From assembly GCF_002197985.1 (NCBI RefSeq), contig NZ_NBYK01000004.1:186001-250000 (forward strand): a DNA stretch of 64,000 nucleotides. The letters run 5' to 3'. This document shows positions 10,155-19,220 of this stretch, in pieces; position 1 is the stretch's first letter; every line of letters begins with the position of its first letter. Origin of the DNA: Halopseudomonas aestusnigri. GTDB taxonomy: Bacteria > Pseudomonadota > Gammaproteobacteria > Pseudomonadales > Pseudomonadaceae. The translations under genes and the position numbers were made by a program. The notes beneath the pieces were generated by a model. That model saw only the letters and a program-made list of their open reading frames with translations. It did no database searches and was not told the origin of the DNA.

Positions 10155-10691
10155 ATGAACAAGTCTATGTTGACGGGCATTCTGGTCGGCGCGGCTCTGG
10201 CCACGGCCGGCGGCGCCATCGCCGGTTACACCGCCTTTGCGGACAGAACTCCCACCGAGGCTGACGTTCTTGATGTTGTCGAGATCACCCAGACCCAGCG
10301 TACCCCGCGCGAAGTCTGTAATGATGTCGCCGTCACCCGGCAGAAGCCGGTACAGGACCAGAATCGAATTCTTGGCACGATCGCCGGCGCTGTAGTGGGT
10401 GGCGCGCTGGGTAATCAGGTAGGCGGCGGCAACGGCAAGAAGATTGCCACTGTAGCCGGCGCCGCAGCCGGTGGTTACGCAGGCAACCGCATCCAGGAAA
10501 ACATGCAGAACAACAGCACCTACACCACCACCGAGCGCCGCTGTGAGACCGTCTACGACAGCCACGATGAAGTGGTTGGCTATAACGTCAAATACCGCAT
10601 CGGTGACGAAACCGGTACCGTGCGCATGGACCACAAACCCGGCGCTACCATCCCGCTAAAAGATGGCGAGCTGGTGCTGAGCAGCAACTGA
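10155..10691 (+). CDS. glycine-zipper 2TM-domain envelope protein
   Basis: A 178-residue protein. The N-terminal hydrophobic Gly/Ala segment (MLTGILVGAALATAGGAIAGY) is a signal or anchor. A glycine-zipper block follows near residues 75-115 (GTIAGAVVGGALGNQVGGGNG, then AAAGGYAGNRIQ), as in SlyB / 17-kDa surface-antigen proteins. The C-terminal part (RRCETVYDSHDEVVGYNVKY) matches what I recall of Pseudomonas UmoD-like homologues. AAAGGAG lies before ATG. It is probably in the inner membrane or periplasm, with a structural role; it is monocistronic with its own terminator. Confidence 0.8.
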   Translation: MNKSMLTGILVGAALATAGGAIAGYTAFADRTPTEADVLDVVEITQTQRTPREVCNDVAVTRQKPVQDQNRILGTIAGAVVGGALGNQVGGGNGKKIATVAGAAAGGYAGNRIQENMQNNSTYTTTERRCETVYDSHDEVVGYNVKYRIGDETGTVRMDHKPGATIPLKDGELVLSSN

Positions 10692-10713
10692 TCATTGCTG
10701 GCGGTAAACGAAG

Positions 10714-10742
10714 CCGCAGCGCGCAAGCGTTGCGGCTTTTTT
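10714..10742 (+). terminator. rho-independent terminator
   Basis: A ten-base stem (GCCGCAGCGC with GCGTTGCGGC, one G-T pair) with a GCAA loop is followed by six T residues, just after the glycine-zipper gene. Confidence 0.85.
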
Positions 10743-10831
10743 GCTGCCCCCACGAAAACCGCAGGGGCGCGACATGACGCACCCGCCGCCCCAAGGCATA
10801 CCAAAAAAGCCGGCCACGGCATGCGGCGGCC

Positions 10832-11725
10832 CTACGCCAATCCCTCGGTACTTTCCCTGCACAACGCCAGCCAGCGCTCCACCCCGGCGCTGCGAAACTT
10901 CTGCCGGTGCAGAGCGAAGTAAAACCGGCGATGAAAGTCCCGATGGGGCACCGGCAGCGGTACCAGCCGGCCGCGCTTGAACGCATCCACCAGGGTAATC
11001 TCGGACAGGCAGCCCACACCAAGCCCTGCCTCCACCGCCCGCTTGATGGCTTCGGTGTGCTGCAACTCCAACTTGATATTCAGCTCGGGTAGCAGGCCGT
11101 GCATCGCCCACTCAAAGTGCTGGCGGGTACCGGAACCGGGCTCACGCACGATCCAGGCAGCGCTTAGCAAATCGTCGTCGGTCAGCCAGGGCTTGCCGGC
11201 CAGCGGGTGATCCGGTGCACAGAACACCACCAGTTCGTCGTCACGCCAATGGATCATCTCCAGATCAGGGTGTCGACTCTCCCCTTCGATCAGCCCCAGA
11301 TCCAGCTCAAAGTTGGCCACCTTGCGCACGATGGCCTCGGTGTTCGCCACCTCCAGCTCGACCCGCGCGCCGGCCTGCTCGCCCATATAACGTGCCATAA
11401 TCTCGACCGCCAGATAGTTGCCGATACTGAGTGTCGCGCCGACCCGCAGGTGACCGAACTCCTGGTGCCGGGCCAGCGCACTCTCCAGACCGCGCGCCTG
11501 CTCAAGCAGTGCCTCAGCCCGCGGCCTGATGCTTTCGCCCAGCTCATTCAGCTGCAATCGCTTGCCTACCCGATCAAACAACTGCACATCAAACTGGCTT
11601 TCCAGATCCTTCAATGCACTGCTGGCCGCCGACTGCGACATCGACAGGCTGGCCGCTGCACGCGTGAGGTTTTCATGGAAGGCCGTGGCGAGGAATACCT
11701 CAAGCTGGCGAAGGGTGTATTTCAT
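10832..11725 (-). CDS. finR: LysR-family regulator FinR
   Basis: A 297-residue LysR regulator starting MKYTLRQLEVFLATAFHENL, with helix-turn-helix at residues 15-60. It is divergent from a ferredoxin-NADP reductase gene 101 bases away, the arrangement known for finR/fprA in Pseudomonas, where FinR activates the reductase gene under superoxide or iron-sulfur stress. The name rests on this neighbourhood and on family membership rather than a sequence search. Confidence 0.85.
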   Translation of the reverse strand: MKYTLRQLEVFLATAFHENLTRAAASLSMSQSAASSALKDLESQFDVQLFDRVGKRLQLNELGESIRPRAEALLEQARGLESALARHQEFGHLRVGATLSIGNYLAVEIMARYMGEQAGARVELEVANTEAIVRKVANFELDLGLIEGESRHPDLEMIHWRDDELVVFCAPDHPLAGKPWLTDDDLLSAAWIVREPGSGTRQHFEWAMHGLLPELNIKLELQHTEAIKRAVEAGLGVGCLSEITLVDAFKRGRLVPLPVPHRDFHRRFYFALHRQKFRSAGVERWLALCRESTEGLA

Positions 11726-11744
11726 AATCGGTTTTCCCGAATAG

Positions 11745-11754
11745 TCATATATGA
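11745..11754. promoter_or_regulatory. palindrome in the finR/fpr spacer
   Basis: The perfect palindrome TCATATATGA sits in an AT-rich stretch of the 101-base divergent promoter, flanked by ATAG and ATTAT. It is a plausible core of the LysR-type operator for FinR. This is an inference from position and symmetry. Confidence 0.4.
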
Positions 11755-11826
11755 ATTATCCGTTTAGCCGATAGATTAACCCTGCGTAGACTCGCCGACC
11801 AAGAGATCTTCACTACTGGAGGCGTC

Positions 11827-12600
11827 ATGTCAGGCTTCAACACCGAAAAAGTACTCAGCGTGCACCACTGGACAGACACTCTGTTCAGCTTCAGGACCAC
11901 CCGTGATCCCGGTTTCCGTTTCAAGAACGGTCACTTCATCATGATCGGTCTGGAAGTCGAAGGCCGCCCGCTGATGCGCGCCTACAGCATCGCCAGCCCG
12001 AACCACGAAGACACGCTGGAGTTCTTCAGCATCAAGGTGCCGGATGGCCCGCTGACCTCGCGCCTGCAGAACATCAATGCTGGCGACCAGATCATGATCA
12101 GCCGCAAGCCCACCGGCACGCTGGTGCTGGATCACCTGATCCCGGGCCGCAACCTGTATCTGCTCAGCACCGGTACCGGTCTGGCGCCGTTTATCAGCAT
12201 CATCCAGGACCCGGAAACCTACGAGCAGTACGACAAGGTGATCCTGACTCACGGCTGCCGCAACGTCAGCGACCTGGCCTATCAGGATCTGATCAACGAC
12301 GTGCTGCCCAATAACGAGTACTTCGGCGATCTGGTACGTGAAAAGCTGATCTACTACCCGACGGTGACCCGCGAGCCGTTTCGCAACCAGGGCCGCCTGA
12401 CCGACCTGATGAGCAACGGCAAGCTGTTTTCCGACATCGGCTTGCCGCAGTTCGATCTGGAACAGGATCGCTTCATGCTGTGCGGCAGCCCGAGCATGCT
12501 CAAGGACTGCTGTGAAATTCTCGACGCCAACGGCTTCAAGGAAGCACGCCACGGCGACCAGGGCCACTACGTGATTGAGCGCGCCTTCGTCGAGAAATAA
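11827..12600 (+). CDS. fpr: ferredoxin/flavodoxin-NADP(+) reductase
   Basis: A 257-residue FAD enzyme that moves electrons between NADPH and ferredoxin or flavodoxin. The FAD site RAYS is at residues 51-54 and the NADP-binding segment LLSTGTGLAPFISI is near 112-125. The C-terminus, VIERAFVEK, is of the bacterial FprA kind. ACTGGAGG precedes ATG. In pseudomonads this enzyme supports iron-sulfur repair and oxidative-stress defence and is switched on by FinR, encoded divergently here. Confidence 0.95.
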   Translation: MSGFNTEKVLSVHHWTDTLFSFRTTRDPGFRFKNGHFIMIGLEVEGRPLMRAYSIASPNHEDTLEFFSIKVPDGPLTSRLQNINAGDQIMISRKPTGTLVLDHLIPGRNLYLLSTGTGLAPFISIIQDPETYEQYDKVILTHGCRNVSDLAYQDLINDVLPNNEYFGDLVREKLIYYPTVTREPFRNQGRLTDLMSNGKLFSDIGLPQFDLEQDRFMLCGSPSMLKDCCEILDANGFKEARHGDQGHYVIERAFVEK

Positions 12601-12618
12601 AGCCCCAGGTGTAACGAA

Positions 12619-12651
12619 AAAGGCCCCGGTGCTTTCGCACCGGGGCCTTTT
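12619..12651 (+). terminator. rho-independent terminator of fpr
   Basis: A 14-base perfect stem (AAAGGCCCCGGTGC) closes a TTTC loop and ends in TTTTCT. It could also serve the convergent small gene that stops at 12652. Confidence 0.85.
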
Positions 12652-12843
12652 CTATGCCCTGCTTCCGCGCGGGCCAGCGACGAACCAGATAATCAACCCC
12701 AGCAGTGGCAACAGCACCACCAGCAGAATCCACAACAGTTTCATGCCCATCTCGGAGCGACTCTGCAAAATATTGATGATGGCCCAGATATCCCCGATCA
12801 AGATCAGCAGCCCAAGCAGACCGCCACCCGTTCCCATGTTCAT
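12652..12843 (-). CDS. small PLDc_N-type membrane protein
   Basis: A 63-residue protein with two hydrophobic helices separated by SRSEMGMKLLWI and ending in IIWFVAGPRGSRA. This is the layout of the short PLDc_N (phospholipase D N-terminal, membrane-anchor) family without any nuclease domain. ATG at 12843 is selected because GGGGGAAGG precedes it; the frame extends upstream without a ribosome site. Function unknown. It is convergent with fpr. Confidence 0.75.
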   Translation of the reverse strand: MNMGTGGGLLGLLILIGDIWAIINILQSRSEMGMKLLWILLVVLLPLLGLIIWFVAGPRGSRA

Positions 12844-12897
12844 TGCCTTCCCCCTTGGCGTTGGTGTGTCCACCACACTATAGATCATGCGGGGAAG

Positions 12898-13368
12898 TCA
12901 GATATCCAATGGCAACAAGCCCGACAGTGTTGGCGCTTCAAGCGGATGGTACGTCAATGCCGAGTCTTCGGCTGCGCTGTCCTGCCAGCGGCAGTCAATA
13001 CCGGCGGCGGGCAAGATGGCCTGCTCAAGGCCTGCAGGCAGAGAAATACGGTCACCCGCGCGCAGCGCAATCACCATTGCCCAAGCGCCGGTACCAAGGC
13101 ATAACCGCAGCCGTCCAGCCTGCACCGTTCGCACCACAGCGCCGCAGCAAAACAGGTTCGCCTCGGTGAGCTGCTCTTCCACCTGCTGGTACGCCGGCAT
13201 GCCATGAGCATCATGTATGCGGCTGACAGCGGCGGACTGACGCTCGGCATCTGCAATGGTCAGCGACAGCCCCCTCTCCTGCAGCGCGCACTGGATATCC
13301 TCAAGATGGGTCAGCACCCGTCGAGGGCACTGCAGATCACCACCGTCGTATATTGCCAGTATGCTCAT
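12898..13368 (-). CDS. acireductone-dioxygenase-like protein lacking metal ligands
   Basis: A 156-residue protein. Its N-terminus (MSILAIYDGGDLQCPRRVLT, then HLEDIQCALQERG) and cupin core (AGDRISLPAGLEQAIL) align by eye with acireductone dioxygenase (MtnD). Where the family has the metal-binding HTHxxxE segment this protein reads EQLTEANLF, and the later PAGTxHWF segment reads PAGLEQAI, so the four usual ligands appear lost. It sits next to an MFS gene and aroC, the position held by mtnB/mtnD/mtnC in P. aeruginosa as I recall; mtnB and mtnC are absent. ATG at 13368 follows GGGGGA. It is likely a decayed or repurposed enzyme. Confidence 0.6.
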   Translation of the reverse strand: MSILAIYDGGDLQCPRRVLTHLEDIQCALQERGLSLTIADAERQSAAVSRIHDAHGMPAYQQVEEQLTEANLFCCGAVVRTVQAGRLRLCLGTGAWAMVIALRAGDRISLPAGLEQAILPAAGIDCRWQDSAAEDSALTYHPLEAPTLSGLLPLDI

Positions 13369-13381
13369 CAATCCCCCGTGT

Positions 13382-14542
13382 TCAGTCCGCTTCTCGCAGC
13401 CGCAGGCTCAGGATGACCGCCGCAGCCAATGCTGCCAGAGCCGCCACCCCGAATGTCAGCGTGGCGCCAACGCCCTGCCAGGCATATCCTGAATACAGCG
13501 CCCCCAAGGCACCGCCCACGCCCGCCAGCGTCGCATAAAGCGCCTGCCCCTGTCCCTGATACCTTTCGCCAAAGCGTTGCTGAACGAAGTGAATGGCGGC
13601 TACATGGAAGGCGCCAAAGGTGGCCGCGTGCAGGATCTGGGCAAAAATCAGCACGGACAAATGATCGGCCAGGGTGCCGAGCAATACCCAGCGCAATGAC
13701 GCGATCAGGAAACTGGCGACCAGCAGCGCCCGCAGGCTGAACACACCCAGCACCCGATGCATGACGAGAAACAGCAGGATTTCCGCAACCACCCCAAGCG
13801 CCCAGAGCGCGCCGATCAACCCGCGCCCATAGCCCAGCGCTTCCAGGTGAATACTCAGGAAGGTGTAATACGGCCCGTGCGAGAGCTGCATCAGCGCCAC
13901 ACAGAGGAAAAAGGCTGGAACACCCGGCCGCCACAGTCGCCGGAGGAAGCCGTCAGCGTGCTCCTGCGCAGCGGCAGGTTGCTGCGGTGGCGCTGGCACC
14001 AGCGCGCTGCACAGACTGATCAACAGCATGATGCCGAGCATGGCCATGGGATAAACCCCCATCCCCTCGCGCTGCAGCAGCATGCCGAGCAGAACGACGG
14101 TAAGGATGAACCCCACTGAGCCCCAAAGCCGGAGCTGACTGTAACGGGAGGACTGGCTACCCAGATGCGCCAGAGTAATGGCCTCGAACTGCGGCAGCAC
14201 GGCATGCCAGAAGAAACTGTGCAGGGCCATGATCGCCGCCAGCCACCAGTAGTCCTGCCGCCAGAAAATGCCGGCAAACGTCAGCGCCGTCAGCAGCGCG
14301 CCCACCCGCACAATCAACAGGCGCTGACCTGTCGCATCGCCCAGCCAACCCCAGAGATTGGGCGCAATGCAGCGCATCAGCATCGGAATGGCAACCAGCT
14401 CGCCAATGCGCGCGGGCTCAAACCCGAGGGACTCGAAATACAGTGAGAGAAAAGGCGCTACTCCGCCCAACAGGGCGAAGTAGGCAAAATAGAAACCGGA
14501 CAGCCGCCAGTACGGCAGCGGAGAACCCGCGACGGCGCTCAC
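13382..14542 (-). CDS. MFS transporter (HcaT/MFS_1-like)
   Basis: A 386-residue membrane protein with about 12 hydrophobic segments. It opens LSGFYFAYFALLGGVAPFLS, like the 3-phenylpropionate/nucleoside-symporter-like branch of the major facilitator superfamily. It lies 16 bases after aroC on the same strand and is followed by the acireductone-dioxygenase-like gene 13 bases on, so the three form one transcription unit. The same neighbour occurs beside aroC in P. aeruginosa (PA1682, from memory). Substrate unknown. Confidence 0.85.
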   Translation of the reverse strand: MSAVAGSPLPYWRLSGFYFAYFALLGGVAPFLSLYFESLGFEPARIGELVAIPMLMRCIAPNLWGWLGDATGQRLLIVRVGALLTALTFAGIFWRQDYWWLAAIMALHSFFWHAVLPQFEAITLAHLGSQSSRYSQLRLWGSVGFILTVVLLGMLLQREGMGVYPMAMLGIMLLISLCSALVPAPPQQPAAAQEHADGFLRRLWRPGVPAFFLCVALMQLSHGPYYTFLSIHLEALGYGRGLIGALWALGVVAEILLFLVMHRVLGVFSLRALLVASFLIASLRWVLLGTLADHLSVLIFAQILHAATFGAFHVAAIHFVQQRFGERYQGQGQALYATLAGVGGALGALYSGYAWQGVGATLTFGVAALAALAAAVILSLRLREAD

Positions 14543-14558
14543 GGCTGACCGTGCCGAC

Positions 14559-15650
14559 TCAAAGCTGGCCCAGTACCGGGGTCGTCACCTTCACATCGGC
14601 GTTCTGCGCGCGGTGGCGCAGCAGATGATCCATCAGCACCAGCGCCATCATCGCCTCGGCGATAGGGGTTGCGCGGATGCCGACGCAAGGGTCATGGCGG
14701 CCCTTGGTAATGACGTCCACCGGCTCACCATTGACGTCGATCGAGCGGCCCGGTGTGGTGATGCTGGAGGTCGGTTTCAGCGCCAGACTGGCGACAATCG
14801 GCTGACCGGAGGAAATACCACCCAATACGCCACCGGCCTGATTGCTGAGGAAGCCTTGCGGAGTCAGCTCGTCACGGTGTTCGGTGCCGCGCTGGGCAAC
14901 CGAGGCGAAACCCGCGCCGATTTCGACGCCCTTGACCGCGTTGATGCTCATCAGCGCATAGGCCAGCTCCGCATCCAGACGGTCAAAGATCGGCTCACCC
15001 AGCCCCGGCGGCACGCCTTCGGCGACGACGGTAATTTTGGCGCCGACCGAATCTTGATCACGGCGCAACTGATCCATGTAGGCTTCCAGTTCGGCAATCT
15101 TGTCCGGATCAGCGCTGAAAAATGCGTTGTCGTTGACACCATCCCAGCTCTTGAACGGAATCTCGATCGGACCCAGCTGACTCATGTACCCGCGTACCTG
15201 AACGCCCTGGGTTGCAAGATACTTCTTGGCAATCGCACCGGCGGCGACACGCATCGCTGTTTCACGCGCCGAAGAACGGCCACCGCCGCGGTAATCGCGC
15301 AGGCCGTACTTGTGGTGGTAGGTGTAATCGGCGTGGGCCGGACGGAACAGATCCTTGATCGCCGAGTAGTCCTTGGACTTCTGATCGGTGTTGCGAATCA
15401 GCAGACCAATCGGGCAACCGGTGGTCACGCCCTCAAATACGCCAGACAGGATCTCGACCTCATCGGGTTCCTGACGCTGGGTGGTGTGGCGGCTGGTGCC
15501 GGGCTTGCGGCGATCCAGATCACGCTGCAGGTCTTCGCTCGACAGCGGCAGGCCGGGAGGGCAGCCATCCACAATGGCGACCAGAGCCGGGCCGTGGCTT
15601 TCGCCAGCCGTGGTAACAGTGAAGAGAGTACCAAGCGTGTTTCCAGACAT
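14559..15650 (-). CDS. aroC: chorismate synthase
   Basis: Last step of the shikimate pathway: EPSP to chorismate, using reduced FMN. The 363-residue length is standard. Signatures are [16 protein letters not shown] at residues 14-29, [20 protein letters not shown] near 105-124 with SSARETAMR after it, and the C-terminal stretch [17 protein letters not shown]. It is the first gene of a minus-strand unit with the MFS gene. The ribosome site (CAGGTTC) is weak. Confidence 0.97.
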   Translation of the reverse strand: MSGNTLGTLFTVTTAGESHGPALVAIVDGCPPGLPLSSEDLQRDLDRRKPGTSRHTTQRQEPDEVEILSGVFEGVTTGCPIGLLIRNTDQKSKDYSAIKDLFRPAHADYTYHHKYGLRDYRGGGRSSARETAMRVAAGAIAKKYLATQGVQVRGYMSQLGPIEIPFKSWDGVNDNAFFSADPDKIAELEAYMDQLRRDQDSVGAKITVVAEGVPPGLGEPIFDRLDAELAYALMSINAVKGVEIGAGFASVAQRGTEHRDELTPQGFLSNQAGGVLGGISSGQPIVASLALKPTSSITTPGRSIDVNGEPVDVITKGRHDPCVGIRATPIAEAMMALVLMDHLLRHRAQNADVKVTTPVLGQL

Positions 15651-15760
15651 ACCAAGAACCTGAGCTGAACATGGGCAGTGCGGCAGTATACCCGCTGGCC
15701 GATAGCGGTGACAGCCTGAAGTCCGCCCGTTAGGCTACCCCCTTTTGCCGGAGCCACCCA

Positions 15761-16534
15761 ATGAGCGAGCTGTTGCCGCTGCTGCTGCCCGAAAACCTTG
15801 CCCCGCAGTGGGCGCTACTGCTGATTCTGACAGCCGCGCTGACCTCCGCTGTCACTGCGGCCATGGGCGCCGGTGGCGGTGTCATGCTGCTGGCCGTGAT
15901 GGCGCTGGTCATGCCGGCAGCCGCCATTATCCCGGTGCACGGCATGGTCCAGCTGGGCTCCAACGCCAATCGCGTGCTGCTGACCTGGCGAGACGTCAAC
16001 TGGCGAGTAATCGCCTGGTTTGCTCCCGGCGTCATCCTCGGCGCATATGCCGCCAGCCTGCTGCTGGTGCGTCTGCCACTGGAGCTGGTTCAACTCAGCA
16101 TCGCCGCATTCATCCTTGTGCTGTGCTGGGGGCCGGCGATCCCCAAGGTTGCCACCGGCCCCGTTGGCACCCTGCTCGCCTCCACCGTCACCAGTTTTGT
16201 CAGCCTGTTTGTTGGCGCCACCGGCCCGCTGGTTGCCGCCTTCATCAAACAGCAGCAGTCACACCGCCGGCTGCAAACGGTTGCCACCTTTGCCGCCGCC
16301 ATGACCCTGCAGCATCTGCCCAAGGCCTTTGCCTTTACGGCTGCCGGCTTCATCTTTCACGACTGGCTGGCACTGATAGCGGCCATGATTGCGGCAGGTG
16401 CAGGCGGTACATGGCTCGGCCTGCATCTGCTGAGACGCATGAGCGACCAGCATTTTGGTCGAATCTTCAACCTGGTGCTTACCCTGCTCGCCATTCGACT
16501 TGCCTGGGAAGCTGTTCACAACTGGCTGGCATGA
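15761..16534 (+). CDS. TauE/SafE-family membrane exporter
   Basis: A 257-residue protein with about eight membrane helices and the repeated glycine-rich signature of TSUP (TauE/SafE) transporters: AAMGAGGGVMLLAVMALV near residue 33 and SLFVGATGPLVAAFIKQ near 148. GGAG lies seven bases before ATG. Members export sulfite or sulfonates, but the substrate here cannot be read from sequence. It is divergent from aroC. Confidence 0.85.
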   Translation: MSELLPLLLPENLAPQWALLLILTAALTSAVTAAMGAGGGVMLLAVMALVMPAAAIIPVHGMVQLGSNANRVLLTWRDVNWRVIAWFAPGVILGAYAASLLLVRLPLELVQLSIAAFILVLCWGPAIPKVATGPVGTLLASTVTSFVSLFVGATGPLVAAFIKQQQSHRRLQTVATFAAAMTLQHLPKAFAFTAAGFIFHDWLALIAAMIAAGAGGTWLGLHLLRRMSDQHFGRIFNLVLTLLAIRLAWEAVHNWLA

Positions 16535-16636
16535 GCCGCTGCATTCAGGTATTTATGTTACAGAATGGCGCTGCGCGGCCGATAAACCCGGAGTGAAATG
16601 CGCGACAATGCATTCGCAAAATGCCAGGAACCCCCA

Positions 16637-17416
16637 ATGAGCCCAACCGACACGCTGGATGAAGGAGTTGCAACGGAGCACTCAGCCCCGAAGGATCCGT
16701 TCGCCCGCGCCAAGCCGTCGGACTCCTACTGGGTCCAGTTAAAGCCGGTATTCAAGGCTCGCATCCTGGTGCATCCCGAACGCCTGGCCCAGATCGCTGT
16801 AACCCAGGAAAGTATCGCCTCGCTGGAATTGCTGCGCCTGCAGGTACGCTTTGAAGGAGAGCCGCTGCCGGAAACGGGCAACCGCATGGAAGTAATGGTG
16901 GACCACAAGCGCAAGCGCGTGCGCTTCGGCCCGGTGGACGGTGTGCAGATAGTGCCTGCCCAGCGTGGCCTTGGCACTTTCATGCTGGCCCAGCTGATTC
17001 ACTGGTGTCAGCGCTACTGCGGCGACTACGCCGTCACCCCCATTGCCCTGCACAACAGCGACTCTGCCAACGAAGACGCTCGCAGCGCACGCGACGCCAT
17101 TCTCAGCCGAGCCGGTTTTACCATCACGCCGATCGAGGGTGAGCCCGGTGCGGCGCTGGCTCAGGCCAACCGGGTTAACGACCTGATAGGCAGCTGGAAC
17201 ACCGAACGCATACAGCCGCTGCAGATCAACACCCTGCTGGCTCAACTGCGCGAAACCGAAGCCCTCAATCAGAAACAGGAAGGGCGAATCAACCAGCTGC
17301 AGGCCGCCATCGCCAGTTACAAACGCTCAGACTTGAGCAACCGCTTTGCCATCGGCTGTCTGATCGCCTTCTCGATCTTTCAGGCGTTGATGCTGCTGTG
17401 GGTCGTACTGCGCTGA
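16637..17416 (+). CDS. tail-anchored protein with GNAT-like domain
   Basis: A 259-residue protein. The central part contains VPAQRGLGTFMLAQLIHWCQ (RGLGT at 110-114), which resembles the acetyl-CoA loop of GNAT acetyltransferases, and ILSRAGFTITP, like the end of such a domain. A predicted coiled coil follows at about 200-230. The last 25 residues form a membrane helix (AIGCLIAFSIFQALMLLWVV), so the protein is tail-anchored and faces the cytoplasm. ATG at 16637 follows AGGAA. No specific function is recognised. The neighbours prmB and aroC suggest a conserved locus in pseudomonads. Confidence 0.65.
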   Translation: MSPTDTLDEGVATEHSAPKDPFARAKPSDSYWVQLKPVFKARILVHPERLAQIAVTQESIASLELLRLQVRFEGEPLPETGNRMEVMVDHKRKRVRFGPVDGVQIVPAQRGLGTFMLAQLIHWCQRYCGDYAVTPIALHNSDSANEDARSARDAILSRAGFTITPIEGEPGAALAQANRVNDLIGSWNTERIQPLQINTLLAQLRETEALNQKQEGRINQLQAAIASYKRSDLSNRFAIGCLIAFSIFQALMLLWVVLR

Positions 17417-17434
17417 GCCAGACGCCAGGAACGC

Positions 17435-18346
17435 TTAAAGGCTCTCGGCAAACAGTGACTGGAAGTGACGGCATTGCTCTGCACTCAGCACAAACACACC
17501 GTGCCCACCGTGCCGGAACTTGACCCACTCAAAATCCACCTCGGGCCATTCGGCCATCACATGGACCATGCTGTTGCCAACCTCAATCACCAGCACGCCA
17601 TCCTCGGTCAGATAGTCCGCCGCTTCCGCCAGCATACGGCGCACCAGATCCAGTCCGTCGTCGCCGGCCGCCAGCCCCATCTCGGGCTCGTGGCGATACT
17701 CATCCGGCAGCGCGTCCATGTCTTCGGCATCCACGTAGGGCGGATTGCTGACGATCAGATCAAAGCGCTCACCTGCCAGCCCGTCAAACCCGTCGGACCA
17801 GCGCGCCTCGACACGCTCGCCCAGCTCGTGCATCTCGATATTCTGCTCGGCGACCGCCAGTGCATCGGACGACAGATCCGCCAGCACCACCTCGGCCTCC
17901 GGGAAGGTATACGCGCAGGCAATGCCGATACAGCCGCTGCCGGTACACAGATCCAGAATGCGTTCGGGGTCGCGCTCCAGCCAGGGTTCAAAGCGGCTTT
18001 CAATCAACTCGGCAATCGGCGAGCGCGGCACCAGCACACGGTCATCAACAATAAAATCGAGACCCGCAAAGCGTGCGTGACCGGTCAGATAAGCCGCCGG
18101 CATACGCAGACGAATGCGCTCCTCAAGCAACGCTACCACCGCATCGCGCTCCTCGTCCGTGACCCGGCACTGCAGATAGTCCTGCGGAGTCTCCCAGGGC
18201 AGGTAAAGTGCATGCAGGACCAGCAGCCGCGACTCATCCCAGGCGTTGTCGGTGCCGTGGCCAAAAAACAGCTCGGCCTGATGGAAGCGGCTCACGCCCC
18301 AACGGACGAGATCCTGAATGCTCTGCAGCGCAGCGTGTTCGCTCAT
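17435..18346 (-). CDS. prmB: ribosomal protein L3 glutamine N5-methyltransferase
   Basis: Transfers a methyl group from SAM to a glutamine of ribosomal protein L3. The 303-residue protein carries the SAM-binding motif [10 protein letters not shown] (132-141) and the glutamine-methyltransferase signature NPPY (201-204). PrmB is preferred over PrmC from its N-terminal domain ([20 protein letters not shown]) and its location beside aroC, as in many gammaproteobacteria. AAGGATT precedes ATG. It is convergent with the tail-anchored protein and divergent from the Smr gene. Confidence 0.92.
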   Translation of the reverse strand: MSEHAALQSIQDLVRWGVSRFHQAELFFGHGTDNAWDESRLLVLHALYLPWETPQDYLQCRVTDEERDAVVALLEERIRLRMPAAYLTGHARFAGLDFIVDDRVLVPRSPIAELIESRFEPWLERDPERILDLCTGSGCIGIACAYTFPEAEVVLADLSSDALAVAEQNIEMHELGERVEARWSDGFDGLAGERFDLIVSNPPYVDAEDMDALPDEYRHEPEMGLAAGDDGLDLVRRMLAEAADYLTEDGVLVIEVGNSMVHVMAEWPEVDFEWVKFRHGGHGVFVLSAEQCRHFQSLFAESL

Positions 18347-18479
18347 GGGTCAATCCTTGTCTGGTTCAGGCCGACATTCTACCTTGCCGAGCGCCGACAA
18401 CCAGCGGGCGGGGCAAAATCGGTAACAACGCCGCCAGCTCATTTGCATCCGGCTGCTGTTACACTTCGGTTTTTGCGCG

Positions 18480-19064
18480 ATGATCAGCAGCATGACACAG
18501 GACTCCTTCTCCGACGACGATCTCGACCTGTTCCGACAGGCCGTCAAGGGCGCCAGGCCCATCAAGCACCAGCAGGCCGACGTTGGCAAACCGCCGCGCG
18601 ACCGCGCCAACATTGCCGCAAGCCGCCAGCGCGCGACCGTCAGGCAGAACGAGGTGGTGGTCGATGGTTTGTCCGATCAGTTCGTGATCGACGTAGACCC
18701 GGAACAGGAACTGGCCTGGGCCTCCAATGGCGTGCAGGACTCCCAACTGCGCAAGCTGAAGCAGGCGCATATCCCGTTTGACGGCTCAATCGACCTGCAC
18801 GGTCTGACGATCGAGCGCGCCCGCGAACAGCTCTGGGCGTTTCTGGCCGAAGCGGTAAAACAGGAAATCCGCTGTGTGCGCGTCACCCACGGCAAGGCCC
18901 GCCGACTCGATGGCCGCAAACCGATGATGAAGAGCCACGTCAACACCTGGCTACGCCAGCACGACAGCGTCCTCGCGTTCGCCTCGTGCATACCGCGCCA
19001 CGGCGGCACGGGCTCGGTCTATGTACTGCTGCGCAGAACCATGCTTGAAGGCAGGGATGACTGA
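18480..19064 (+). CDS. Smr-domain protein (SmrA/B-like)
   Basis: A 194-residue protein whose C-terminal half is a Small MutS-Related domain: IDLHGLTIERAREQLWAFL, then RCVRVTHGKARR and the HGGTGSVYVLL strand. This domain is a nuclease in SmrB-type ribosome-rescue factors. The N-terminal part is charged and disordered. Two starts are possible, ATG at 18480 or at 18492 (MTQDSFSDDD); neither has a clear ribosome site, and the second matches the family better. The gene is divergent from prmB, as in P. aeruginosa. Confidence 0.88.
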   Translation: MISSMTQDSFSDDDLDLFRQAVKGARPIKHQQADVGKPPRDRANIAASRQRATVRQNEVVVDGLSDQFVIDVDPEQELAWASNGVQDSQLRKLKQAHIPFDGSIDLHGLTIERAREQLWAFLAEAVKQEIRCVRVTHGKARRLDGRKPMMKSHVNTWLRQHDSVLAFASCIPRHGGTGSVYVLLRRTMLEGRDD

Positions 19065-19070
19065 CAGGCA

Positions 19071-19119
19071 GCTGGAAGCTGGAAGCTGGAAGCTGGAAGC
19101 TGGAAGCTGGAAGCTGGAA
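19071..19119. repeat. seven tandem copies of GCTGGAA
   Basis: GCTGGAA is repeated perfectly seven times directly after the Smr stop codon. On the minus strand it reads TTCCAGC and would encode a FQLPASS repeat, but no gene start supports this. It is a simple sequence repeat prone to copy-number change. I recall the same heptamer as scattered in gammaproteobacterial genomes. Confidence 0.95.
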
Positions 19120-19220
19120 GAAAGGATGATGTGGTATCGCAATCAAGGCAAACGGTTCCTCGGCCGCTGACCATGGACACGCCCGCAAGGCGCATCCACT
19201 AGCCTGTACATACCTCGCGA

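Noticed and set aside
19071-19119. Tandem repeat considered as a CRISPR array
   Set aside because: Units are seven bases with no spacers and no cas genes nearby.
18951-19142. Minus-strand frame encoding FQLPASS repeats
   Set aside because: It is a translation of the GCTGGAA tandem repeat overlapping the Smr gene, without a ribosome site.
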